A DNA stretch of 37,363 bases from Xanthoparmelia taractica. Taxonomy: Eukaryota > Ascomycota > Lecanoromycetes > Lecanorales > Parmeliaceae. A program made the translations under genes and the position numbers. Shown here piece by piece: positions 1-11,214 of the stretch. The stretch covers positions 1 through 37,363 of the forward strand of contig JANQBS010000341.1 in assembly GCA_033085395.1 (NCBI GenBank). The letters run 5' to 3'. The number at the start of each line of letters is the position of its first letter. Positions within the stretch are counted from its first letter, which is position 1. The notes under the pieces are model-generated. The model was not told the origin of the DNA. It did no database searches and was given only the letters and a program-made list of their open reading frames with translations.

Positions 1-900
1 TTATTACGCGAGATAATATTTTAAAGTAGATATATTAAATCTATAAATAAAATATTAAGTATAAAGCTAATACGCGAATAAATAATAGTATATAAGAGTA
101 AAGAAAAGACTAAAGAAATTATAATACACGTAGCTAATATTAGATAATCTTAAATATAACTAATTACTTCTACGTAGTCTTTAAGTGTTTAATTATTAAG
201 ATTAATTAAGAAAAGTAAATTAACGTAAGGACTATCGAGTAATAATACTCGAAAACGTAGATAAAAAGCTAGAAATAAGTCTAATCTCGAATCTATCTAT
301 TCTATTTTATTAATAAATTATAGCTATTATTTTACGTAAGATTCGTCGCTATTAAAGAGAATTCGATCTAATAATCTCTAAGCTCTCTTTTTTACAAGTA
401 ATAAAAGAAATCGCGATAATATATATAAAGAAAATATGTTTTTCTAGATCGATTATTAAGATTATTTATAAATTAATAAAATCTTTTCTTTATTATATAT
501 TTAAAAATATTAATCTTTATATTATTTATACGAAGCGTGTAACTTTAATAGCTAAAAATATATAATTATAAAGAACGATTATAAATTCTTTTTATAATAC
601 GAAGAAAGAAGAAGAAAATTTATTATCGTAAAATAGATAGTAGATTACTATTATAATTAGCGTGCTAGTAATTCTTTTAATAATTAAATAAATTAAATAT
701 ATTAATAGTAATAGAAATAGCTCGCTAAGCTCTAAATAATTATAAAGATCTTTCGTAATACGATATTAAATGCGATAGCGAGCTTAGCTTAATAATATAA
801 TAATAAACTAGAGTGATAATAATAGCGATAATAAAGTGAATTAATAACTAGAATAATAGCTAGAATATTTAATAACGTGATAATAAAGTAAAGTAATAAT
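1..900 (+). pseudogene. Fossil reading frame of unknown function, cut by the window start
   Basis: Frame 1 reads through about 300 codons from the first base. The only interruptions are TAA/TAG and one late TGA, the pattern left when Gln and Trp codons are hit by RIP. The product is Ser/Asn-rich in its first third, contains a run of Glu/Arg/Lys residues near 600-620, and ends Gln-rich. I do not recognise the family. From about 800 the DNA resembles the interior of the 823-bp element at 15,910, so the frame appears to belong to the larger mobile element whose right end is at 1157. It could be its transposase or a carried gene. No hAT dimerisation motif is evident. Confidence 0.4.
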
Positions 901-1157
901 TAAAATAATAATTAGAATACGTTCGTATAATTCTATATAGAGTAACTTCTTCTATATATAGTATATTTCTTATACCCCTACATATAATATAAGATACTTC
1001 TATATATATTAGAAACTTCTTAGATTATTTCATAATATTAGCATATCTTTTAGATTATTCTATAAAAATTAAATAATATAATCTTAATATCATATTATAT
1101 TATAATATGATATCGATACCTTATATTCTAGACTATCTCAAATCTTTTCGACTCGTA
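800..1157 (+). mobile_element. Right end of a hAT-like element with TACGGG-type terminus
   Basis: This stretch is collinear with the last 360 bases of the element at 15,910-16,732, including the shared runs around the ttctatatagagtaacttct and tttcataatattagca motifs, and ends in the same terminus (cttttcgactcgta). The left end is not in the window, or is too decayed to see, so the target duplication cannot be checked; the bases just outside are tatttagc. The insertion interrupts the minus-strand fossil gene that begins at 1158. The copy is more heavily RIP-mutated than the 823-bp copy. Confidence 0.75.
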
Positions 1158-4140
1158 TATTTAGCGATAACGTATTCAACTTCTTATCTCGACACCTTAT
1201 CTATTTCTAAATTTCACTTATTACGATTTATATAAACTTACGAAATATTAGTTAGTATTCGATAATACGAGTTTACGTTAAAGCTCGTTATCTCAACTAT
1301 TATTTATTCTCGAAACGCTATCTTAAAAGCTCGAAGAATATTTAGACGACTTATATTAATAATTTCTCTTACTTATTCTCGATTATTACTTAAAAGAATT
1401 ACTATTTATCGAAGCACTTGTAAATTAGCTTAAGTGCGTCGATAAACTAGAACTTACGATATAAGGGAGTTTAGATATAGTTATACGCTAGCGAGGAACT
1501 TATATAATATATAATTATATATATTTAAATAATCGAAGAGCGTTCTAGTAGGGGCTATCTGAGTGATATAAACGAGATATAGATTTTCTTAACTATTAGA
1601 CTCCTCGTAGTCTAAAGTAAAGTTATTCTCTCTAACGTAATAAATTATAATAGAATTATCCGACGCTATCTCTCATAACCTCGCTTTATCGCCGTGAACT
1701 TATAAATAATCTTAGATCTAGATATTCTTACTTAATCTCGCTAATAGAAAATCGAGATGAAATCGTCTTATCGCTTAATATTCTCTTTGATATAAATTAT
1801 AATAACGTTTTTAATAAATTCTAAGATCTTAAGATCTTAATCTTTCGAGTTTTGCTTCTCTAAGGCCGTCTATTATATTCTTATATTATAATAAAATTCG
1901 AAAACTATCTTTGTGTAGCTCTCGCTTAGAGACTTATTATCTAGCGAAATAAAATTCTAAATAATATTATTCTTATGTCTTAACTCGAGAAAATTCGATA
2001 TATTTATATCGATATAACGAAAGATAGTACTATTTCCCGAAATTACGTACTTAGTATAATACGAATAAGATATAAGTCTAAGATTTCTATTCGATCTTAG
2101 GGCTGCGTATATTAGTTAATACTCTAGATCTTAGCGAATAACTTGCTACGTGAGAGAGTAAAGTATATTTTATAGTTATTCTCGATTTGACTTCTCGTTA
2201 ATCTCTCGCTAATAATACTTATATATATTAAATTTTATAAAGATTAACTTGCTTACTCTCTACTTTACTTCGTCGCCGTATCTTACGCTTTTTTATAATT
2301 ATTTATTAAATTTTTATTGAGACTCTCGTCCGACTTTTAGGTATTTTAGATATCGAGCTTTTAAATAATCTTAATTAGTAGTTACTAGGCGAGAACATTA
2401 ATAACTACGAGTAGCGTTAATATCTTTAATATCGAATATATATATATACTTATCGAGTTATTCGCTATACTAAGGCGATCTTTTTTTCGAAATTAATTTA
2501 ACGTTTTTAGGGCTATCTTTAATGCTAATAGAGAAGATTATAACGATATAAATCGTTCGAGTCTTATTAATAATATCGCGTAATTCGCTATCTTTATCTA
2601 TAGTCCGTAGTATATAACTATAGTTCTTATATATCGATAACATAGGTGATTAAGATTCTTAATATAGCTAAGATTTATTACTATTAGACTTTATAGTATC
2701 GCTATATATTTATAATCGATATTTATTTTAGTCGTTAGTTGATTCTTCTATATAATTTTATCTTAAATTATTAAGATAAGATTATTATAAGAGTATAAGC
2801 TATTAGACGTTAGTAATAGTACTAAAGACGATATAACGTTCGTTATCTTAATTTCTCTCTCGCGTCGCTATTCTCTTAATTCTTATTTATTATCTTATCG
2901 CTATTAAGATCTTCGTTAATATTCTCTATATTATTATCTTTAGTCTTCTTATCTTCTACGCCGACTTTATTTATAATACTATCGCTATTCTCGACCTAAT
3001 CTTATTCGTCCTCACTCTACTCTTTATCGTCTCTATCTTAATCTTACTCGTTCTTATTCTACTCTTTATTATTCTCGTTCTAATCTTAATCGTCTATTAT
3101 ATTCTTTATAAGATCTAACTTACGCTACTTTAAGCGTTACTTTCTTTGTCGCTTTTTAATATTAGATAGCGTCTTTATAGAATATTTATTATTATTCGTT
3201 ATCGATAATAGCTATTAATTATTCTCGATAATATATTTCGCTTATTTAGATACGATTAATAATAACTTCGCGCGCAAGATTATAAGCTAATCTTTAGATA
3301 TGCTATATATCTTAATTTAATCTTTACTTATAACTCTTCTTATATTATCTCGTTCTAATTTATCTCTACGTAGTTATTAAATAGTTACTCGAATATCTAG
3401 ATCTCGAATAATAACGAAAGTAAAACGTGTAGCGATACGAGTTATATACTCGAGATAATACTTACTCTAATCGCTAAGATTTAATTAATTAATCTATTAA
3501 TTCTAATATTATTAAATCTTTTAAATAACGATATTCTTTCTATTTAAGTCTCTACTAAATAATATATATATTTTCTTAAGCTAGGCGATATTAAGAATAC
3601 GAAGAGTCTTCTCTCGAGTACTATATACGCTTTATTAAATTTCGTCTATTAAATTAAGTATCGATTAAGTCTTTATTATAATTATATTATATTACTCGTT
3701 TTATAAGCTCTTTAGACTAAGTATTTCCCTAATATATTATAACTTTTTATCTACGCTTCTATATCTATTAATAGCGCTATAAGTTAAGTTTTTTAGCTTC
3801 GAAAGCGATATACTTCGTCTCGCTAATTCTAGAATATAAGAGATCGCCGTCGATATAATAATTAAAGTAATTATAGATAATTCGATCGATATTAGCGACG
3901 TAATAAATTATAATTTAAATCTAATTATATTTCGAGTTATAATAACGTATTAAATCGAAATATATAGATAATCGAGAAAAGATTAAACTTAAGAGTATTT
4001 ATAAAGATAAATTCTTTAAAGACTTAAATATATAAACTTATATATAAACTACGCTTTTCTTATCTAATATTCAAAATTTACTTTTTATAATCTAAGCTTT
4101 AGACTTTACTCTTATTTACTTTTAATATATATAAATTAAA
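1158..4140 (-). pseudogene. Large fossil gene with a candidate 2OG-Fe(II) oxygenase-like domain
   Basis: Read on the minus strand, one frame runs from about 4140 to about 2862 and a second, offset by one base, from about 2860 to 1158. Together they give about 950 codons whose stops are TAA/TAG at plausible Gln/Trp positions. The N-terminal part is helical-looking and Gln-rich. Positions 2870-3110 encode an Asp/Glu/Gln-rich stretch. The C-terminal half has the series Y-x-D (Tyr codon 2014-2016, Asp 2008-2010), then about 104 codons on a Tyr (1702-1704), then an Arg 11 residues later. If both Tyr were His (CAY to TAY is the RIP change), this is the HxD...H...R layout of 2-oxoglutarate/Fe(II) double-stranded beta-helix oxygenases. 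The C-terminus is cut by the element ending at 1157. That it was coding is fairly secure; the oxygenase assignment is an inference. Confidence 0.6.
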
Positions 4141-4440
4141 CTTAACTTTCTAAAATTTATTTAACTTTAACTATACTTTTTTACTTTAACTTAAATTCTT
4201 TTAACTCGATCTTTCAAGACTTTAAATTTCTTTTTAACTTTAAATTTACTTAAATCTACGAAAATTCGATAATTCTTATATACACGCTCTTATTTTAGTA
4301 CTTATATTAATATAAATTATAAAATTTAGCTTAAAATTCTCAATTTAAAGTAAGTTTATTTTAAATTTTAAATTTTATTTTAATAGCTTAATTACGAGAT
4401 TAAAAATAAGGTTTAATCGCTAATTTAATCGTGATTAGAT
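4141..4440. other. AT-rich gap between two divergent fossil genes
   Basis: This gap separates the minus-strand frame below it from the plus-strand frame above it, so it would have held both promoters. I see only AT-rich RIP-mutated sequence and no preserved motif that I can defend. Confidence 0.4.
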
Positions 4441-5709
4441 ATAATCGATATATAAGCGAAGTTCTCGTTAATAGCGAAGTATAATAATCTAGTAGTAGAG
4501 ATTACTAATTAGATAGCTACTAATTAGTTTATAAATCGATATCTAAATAATAACTATAACGACGAGCTTATAGCTTTACTCGATTTTATTAATATTAATA
4601 TCTTAATTAAAGATATTAACGATATTAATAATCGTGATATCGAGATCGCGAATATCGATAATAAAGTCGATCTCGATATCGGAGTCTTAGATACAAATCG
4701 TCTTTTAGTGCATCGCGTTACGAGTAATAAATTTATTTTCGATTAAGGGTTCGCATTTATTAACGTTAATAGTACTATGCTTCGCGATAGTTAGAGTCGT
4801 TTAATAATACGCGAGCTAATATAAGAACGAGAGACCTCTTTTATAATAACTTGATAGTTAATTAATATCGTAAGATCTAATCTTCGCTTTTTAGCTATTA
4901 ACGAAAAATATAAAGTAAAGACTTCGATCTCGCTCTCGATTTCTAAAGTAATAAATAAATTAAACTTCGAAATAAATATATCTAAAGAATATAATATTAT
5001 ATTTATAAATAAGCTAGTCTATTAAGATCTCGCTATTAAGACGATTATAGAGATTAACGTTATTATAAGTGATTATAATAATATTAATAAATTATACGAA
5101 AGTGTTAATAAGAAGATTATTAAAGTCGATAATAATTACGATAATACTAGCGAGATAAATAAGAGTTATCGCGATATAAAGAAGAAGAATAAAGTAAAGA
5201 AGAATAAGGAAGCTAAGAAAAACGAGATTATAAAGAAAGAAATTATAAAGAAAGTAATTAACGAGAAAGATAATTAAAAGATAAATACTATAATTGCGAA
5301 ATTAGGAAATAAGATCGCTAAGATTTCGAATAATTTATTAATCGAAAGATTTATTAAGATCGAAAAGTCTATTAAGACTAATATTAAGGAAAATAAAGAT
5401 ATAGCTAGCGACTCTACGATATCGACTCGCGTTATTAAAGCGCTTAGAGTATCGATAGATAAGATTAATCTAATCGTTAAATACGTAGTATATAACTTAG
5501 CCGAGCATATTAGCGAGATTGTTAAGATCGTATCTATTAATTCGTATAGTATTATTTCGATAAAATCGATCGCTTATTATTCTCTATTTATAAGCGACCT
5601 CGGGCGCTCTAAAGATTTATTAGATTTTTATCGTCTAGATAATCTTATAATCGATTATCTCTTAATTATTAAAAAATTAAAAGATCTTTAGACGTAATCT
5701 ATAGAATAT
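4441..5709 (+). pseudogene. Fossil gene of unknown function with charged C-terminal region
   Basis: A single frame holds from about 4456 to 5709 without an indel (about 415 codons). Interruptions are TAA/TAG plus a TGA/TAG pair near 4850. The first third is rich in Asp, Ile and Asn, including a repeated D-I-N pattern near 4610-4640. The middle, near 5150-5270, is a dense Lys/Glu tract that before RIP (GAG to AAG) was probably Glu-rich. The last third looks like an ordinary folded or helical segment. I do not recognise the family. It is divergent from the oxygenase-like fossil and stops at MITE1, whose right flank does not continue the frame, so the C-terminus may be lost. It could be a partner gene of the minus-strand fossil, but nothing proves this. 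Confidence 0.5.
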
Positions 5710-5712
5710 AAT

Positions 5713-5987
5713 TACGGGTCGGAAAGGTGTGGTATCTGTTGAACATAGTCGTTTTTAACTTTTTTTTAACTTTTTTTTAAAAATTATATCTTTTTAATCT
5801 ATTTATAGAATTTTATAATTATATAAGCGTTCGCTTAAGCTTTTTACGTATTTTTAGAATATAAAAAATATTACGTAATATATTTATTAAAAACTCAATG
5901 AGAGTATGGGATATTTTATATCTTTCGATATAGTATTCGAAAAACTAATCCCATATCATTAAATATACCACACCTTTCCGACCCGTA
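5713..5987 (+). mobile_element. MITE copy 1 (hAT-like, 275 bp)
   Basis: Termini are TACGGGTCGGAAAGGTGTGG and its near-perfect reverse complement, giving a terminal inverted repeat of about 23 bp. The interior is shared with five other copies. The expected 8-bp target duplication is absent: aatataat on the left, atctttat on the right. The junction may have been rearranged, or the duplication lost. Confidence 0.9.
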
Positions 5988-6954
5988 ATCTTTATTACTA
6001 CTAATATATATCTAGATTTCGAATTCGCTCGGCGATATAGGGTGTCACGTTAGTCGCCCTTATTTTTAATATATATTTAATACTTTTACAATTAACTTTA
6101 TAATTCTTCTAAGCTAATATCACGACTTTTATATATTCTAATATAAATATATATACGACTCTTTCACGGCTAATTTTATAACTTTCCTTTAAATCGTTAT
6201 CACGACTTCTACGTATCTTATTCTAAATATTTATACGATTATTATAATTAGCTATTTTAATTAAGTCTATTACGTCTCTCTAAAGTTAAAGATCGCTTCT
6301 CTCTTAAACTATTTATAACTATAGCTTTTACGATCGACTTCGCGCCTTTCGCTATTCGCGTCTCTTATTATTAAGATTATCTTATAAACGCCGAGCCTTT
6401 ATTAATTTTACTTCTATACGCTATCGCATTAAATTACTAGATATTATCTTTTTAATATTAGCGCTAGCTACTAGACGATTTATATAAATTATTATCTTTT
6501 AATATCTATCGTTTATAATATAAATATAATATCTTCGTAAATTTTTTCAAGTAGAGTGTCACGATTCCTCTCTTAATATTATCCTCGCTCGAATATTTAG
6601 ATTACGTAGATAATATTTATCTATCTTACTCTCTCGTAACTCTTATTATTTCTTAATATAAATAAAAAAGCTTATAGTTATTAATAGTCGACGAGGCTTA
6701 ATATATATATTTAGATTAATAAGTCTTTTCTTTTTCACGTATAATTTTACTCTTTTTCTTTTCTTAATTATAAAATAAATTCGAGTTATCTAAAAATAGA
6801 ATATTAAGTTTTAGAGATTTAATATATCTCGAAACGCGAAGAATCTAATTTTAAAACGTAATATTTAAGATATATAGATAAGAAAAGCGATAAAGACTTA
6901 AGCTAATAAGACGATTCTTAATAATACGCGAGCTACGCTTAATAGTAACTTAAC
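5988..6954. other. Non-coding RIP-mutated spacer with degenerate tandem repeats
   Basis: No frame of convincing length is seen until the next fossil gene. A motif of the form T(A/G)TCACG(A/T)(C/T)T recurs at 6043, 6118 and 6198, spaced 75 and 80 bases, with similar AT-rich intervals. A related tgtcacgatt occurs near 6550. This suggests a decayed tandem repeat with a unit of about 75-80 bp. The remainder is AT-rich sequence with no feature I can name. Confidence 0.4.
6043..6280. repeat. Degenerate tandem repeat, about 75-80 bp unit
   Basis: Three units start at 6043, 6118 and 6198 with TGTCACGTTAG, TATCACGACTT and TATCACGACTT. Units two and three share further stretches (tattcta, tatacgact/tatacgatt). 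Copies are heavily decayed, so the count is approximate. Confidence 0.45.
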
Positions 6955-9180
6955 GAGAGCTTCGATAAGCTAAAGAATATGGGGCTCCGCGAATTAAGAG
7001 AGATAGAAGATAAGAATTTCTTCGAAGTAGAAAAGACGAATAAATATAACGAATAGTTTTATACTAAGATATTGACGATTAATATAAAAGAATATATTAA
7101 TTAAAATACGCTTTTAAGACTTTTATATATAATTAGCGAAACTTTTAAATTTATTTTAAACTAAGATTCGATTATCTATATATATTCTAAATAATATATT
7201 ATTATAAAATCTTATATAATCTTATAACTTAAAATCTAGTTTATATCGTCGATATAAAGAAATTAAGAAATTTAAATAAAAATAAAGTAAATTAATAGAA
7301 TATATAAGTAGATTAAAGCTCGTCTTGGCTGATTTCAAATCTATTAAGACGATTTAAGAACTTCTTTATAATTAGCTATCGTCTACGCTATAGCTAATAA
7401 ATTTATTTAATAAAGATTATCTTAACGAGCTTAAATTATTTTAAGCGTTAGCGTCGATTATTAATAATATAGAAACGCGATTAAAATACTTTTCAACGAT
7501 AATAAATCGTTAATACCTCTTTTATAGAAAGTAGTATATTAATAATAGTAGACTCGAGCGCTATCTAGCTAAATGCAAAAAGCGTAATATTAAATAAATA
7601 GAAATATACGATCGTAGTAGCTTTTCTATATCTACGTAGATTACTATCTATAAATAGATATTAAATAATAGATAAGAGAAGACTCTCGGTCTTATTAAGT
7701 AGCGATCTCGCTAAAAGCTTATTAATCTTAAATAATAAGTAAATATACTCTTAGCTAACGCTAATATCGTTAACGCTTTTAATAACAATATATTTCGAGA
7801 CACACTTAATGTTAATATAAATCTCGAGAGTAATAATAAAAATAATTTTAATATATAGAGAATAATATTAATTACGATTAAAGTATTAACTAATTTAATA
7901 TCTACTCTAAATATAGACGAAGTTAATAATCTCTCGATCTGCGAGCGCGGTATTAACTCGATTCACGTATTAATTAATACACTCGATAGCGCGATTAACA
8001 CTATTTTATCGTAGTGATTTTATAGCTCTTTCTCACTTATTATAATTAGCGTGAAGATATATTCTAAAGCTTATAATATAGGTAGATCTATAAAAAAGAA
8101 AGTGAATAAAATTATAATCTTATCGTTAGAAGACTCTAACGTAATATAACGACTATTCGAGTCTAAGACTAACTACGCTTTAATTAATTAAATACATAAA
8201 TTTAAGTTATTAAGTAACGCTATAAATAAGTTTTTTAAAGATATACGTCTAAGATCGTTTTATAATATCGCTAGTTTTAATAATGCGACTACATTAAAGA
8301 AGAAGATATATATAATTAAAAAGATTATCTTAATCGAGTAGTAGAAACGCTTTAAGATCGAATTATCTTTATTCGAAAAAGGGCTATTAGCTATTAAATA
8401 TAGTATTTTTTATCGCAATATAATAGACTTAATAGACTTTATAATCGACTATACTCGTTTTATAATATATACTTCGATTCGATAATAAAATACGAATAGA
8501 GAATTAATCTTTAGCGAGATATATATTATAAATTAATAATAAAAGATATAAGATTAGCTTCTCTTTAACGCTATTATTATTTTAATTATATTGATAATAA
8601 ATAAAATATATTTATTTTAGACACACGAGGACCAATAGACGTAATCGATTTATATTACTATAGGTAATCTTAATCGCAAGACGCGGCGCGCTTCTTGGCG
8701 TTTAGAATTAATGTTATTAAGACTTATATTTATTATTTATAAGCGTGCTAAGGTAGAGATCTATTACGGCGTAATAGGTTATATATTAAGATGTAAGTCG
8801 TTATTAACGTCGCTTTGCGTATTTTGCGCTAATACTAATATTATTAGCGCTAAAGAAATACTCTAAGATAAAGATCAATCTAATATACGCGAATAACGTT
8901 ATTTGAAGATATTATTTTATTTTAATTATTATAACGAGTAATTATAAAGAGTAGATACTTATTATCTTCATTAAGAGTAATCGTTATTATTCTATTTATA
9001 AGATCACTTTCGGCGAGCGCGAGAATCTATATATAAGTTATAAAACTCGTATCTACGACTTAACGAAATTGCGACTTTTTAGATAACGATATAAGTCGTA
9101 TATTTCGATAGAAATAAATATATATAATATCTCGAACTTTAGCTGAAAATATTATCTATTTAACGTTTACATCGCTTAGA
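6955..9180 (+). pseudogene. Fossil gene of unknown function in three frame segments
   Basis: Three consecutive plus-strand segments read with only RIP-type stops: 6955 to about 7745 (frame 1), about 7750-8545 (frame 2) and about 8620-9180 (frame 1). The first includes long Gln-like runs of stops with Arg/Leu-rich helical stretches. The second is Asp/Asn/Glu-rich early and charged later. The third is strongly Arg/Leu/Gln-rich, with repeated R-Q-R-type patterns near 8700-8900. The 8611-8620 boundary (tttattttag then coding) resembles a fungal intron 3' splice site, so frame changes may be introns rather than indels. No domain is recognised. It lies upstream of and in the same orientation as the next fossil, possibly in one gene or transcription unit. 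Confidence 0.45.
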
Positions 9181-9239
9181 TATTTAATATATTATATAAC
9201 TTCTTTGTGCACGGCATAATAGAGTATATAATAATATAA

Positions 9240-11207
9240 TTTTAGAAAGCGATTAGAGTTGAAAAAATAGAAGTTGAGGTATAAAATATATTAAACGATT
9301 AATTTCGATAAATCCCTTATTTTATTAATCTTAGAAGATTCTTATATTTTAGTCGCGTAAGTTAATAGACGAGAGAGAAGAAAAAGACGATATTGCGATA
9401 ACTAATATCGGTTTTTACGCCGTTACTTATTGATACGAGTTGGAAAGGTGTGGTATCTATTGAACATAGTCGTTTTTAACTTTTTTTCAACTTTTTTTAA
9501 AAAATTATATCTTTTTAATCTATTTATAGAATTTTATAATTATATAAGCGTTCGCTTAAGCTTTTTACGTATTTTTAGAATATAAAAAATATTACGTAAT
9601 ATATTTATTAAAAACTCAATGAGAGTATGGGATATTCTATATCTTTCGGTATGATATTCGAAAAACTAGTCCCATACCATCAAATATATCACACCTTTCC
9701 GACCCGTACTTATTAAGAACTTTCTCGATTTATTATAGATAAGTCGAGCGATAATCGACTTTATAATATTAATAAGATATCGCTCTTATAATAAAGAAAG
9801 TCTAAGATATTTATCTACGGCGAAATTTAGAATAAATCTATTAAAGAAAGTCTTACGCGAGTATTGATCGATAAATAATAATACGAACGAAGAATATCTC
9901 AACTTCGCTAAATAATACGTTATAAGTTACTATATTATTACTATTCGAGTCTACGATATATTAGATAAATATAATATGTAAATCTCTAAGCGCGTATATA
10001 TAGAGATATTAAAGCGAGTTTATTTCTTAACGAATAAGCGAGAAAATTTTCTAGAGTAGATAACAAATTATAATATGCGAAATGTTAATATGATAGCGAT
10101 AACGAATATAATGCTATATCGAGAAAGCGAGGTGACTTTAAGAGTTATTAGTGATTTGAACGATAAATCTATTACTACTGGATATCGTCTAAATCTAGAC
10201 GATTTAGAGTGAAAGTTTAATTTAGTCGGCGACGAATCTTTAAGAAAATAATATAAATATAATTATAAGATATAACGAGGAATAAAGGCTATCGTAGATC
10301 GACTATAACTTAGTGACTTTATAAAAATCCTTACCTTGTTTATTAGAATAGATCGTAAAAAGAATATAAATTACGATAAGCTTTAGTTTAACGTTAATAT
10401 AAATTGTCGAGAGATTAATTACACTTGAATAAATAATTATTCTATAAGTATTTTTAGATTAATTACTAGCTAAAAGATTATAGATAATAATTTATCTAAT
10501 CTCGATCGCCTAAAAAAGAATCTTATTAAAAACGTATCGATATTAAAGTTTATTAATAAGATATGACGACGCGATTATATATAAATATAAGAATTCGAGA
10601 TAGAGTAAGCGGCGATATTGATATTTTCAAGTAATAAGTTAATAGAATAGATATAAATTATAATAGAGATTCTAGATCTAAATAATAGAGACTAAAAAGA
10701 GCGGTCGCAACGAATTTAAGATACTCTAATAGACGTCTTTGAATATCGATATAACGAGTAGATATAAGAATATTATAATATAATAGAGATAAAACGGGCA
10801 CGATAGTTTAATGTAGTTAATTTACGAACGATAGAAAGTCGTTAATTTTATAAACTTTCATATATTAAAAGAAGCGTCTATCTTATTCTCGCTACGATTA
10901 AGAATAGAAAGATCTTCTATATTAAAAATTATATTAATTAAGACTAATATAATAGTATCTACGATCTAGACTTTTTAGCGATTAATATAAGGGCGATAAA
11001 GAGAGTATATAGAAGATTAAAAGATTATAAAGACTCGAGTTATAGTATTAGATAGTAATAGTAATAAGCTAATCTATAGAATACTTTAATATATAAATAA
11101 TAGTAGTTAATAAATAAATATTAAGAGGTTATAAAATATTTATCGTGCTAATATCTATTAATATATAAAAAAGATTTATTAATACTACTAATCGAGATCG
11201 ATAATTA
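9240..11207 (+). pseudogene. Fossil gene of about 560 codons, unknown function, split by MITE2
   Basis: From 9709 to about 11,205 a single frame reads about 498 codons without any indel; stops are TAA/TAG with a few TGA at likely Trp positions. Removing MITE2 and one copy of its 8-bp target duplication joins this frame to the same frame upstream, back to about 9240. The product is Arg/Tyr/Ile-rich with many aromatic residues, a plausible globular central part (9840-10,550), and a Gln-rich end near 11,050-11,100. I recognise no domain or catalytic motif. Preservation of one frame over this length despite dense RIP suggests the gene was intact when it was duplicated and mutated. A 40-bp tandem array begins just after it. 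Confidence 0.55.
9434..9708 (+). mobile_element. MITE copy 2 (hAT-like, 275 bp)
   Basis: Same termini and interior as copy 1, same orientation. The 8-bp target duplication is visible as cttattga (9426-9433) and cttattaa (9709-9716), differing by one G/A transition. It is inserted inside the reading frame of the fossil gene spanning it. Confidence 0.93.
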
Positions 11208-11214
11208 AAAACTA

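Noticed and set aside
5713..5987. Classification of the MITE as mariner-like with a TA target duplication
   Set aside because: TA sits at both ends, but copies 2, 3, 5 and 6 and the 823-bp relative show 8-bp duplications outside the TA, so TA belongs to the element.
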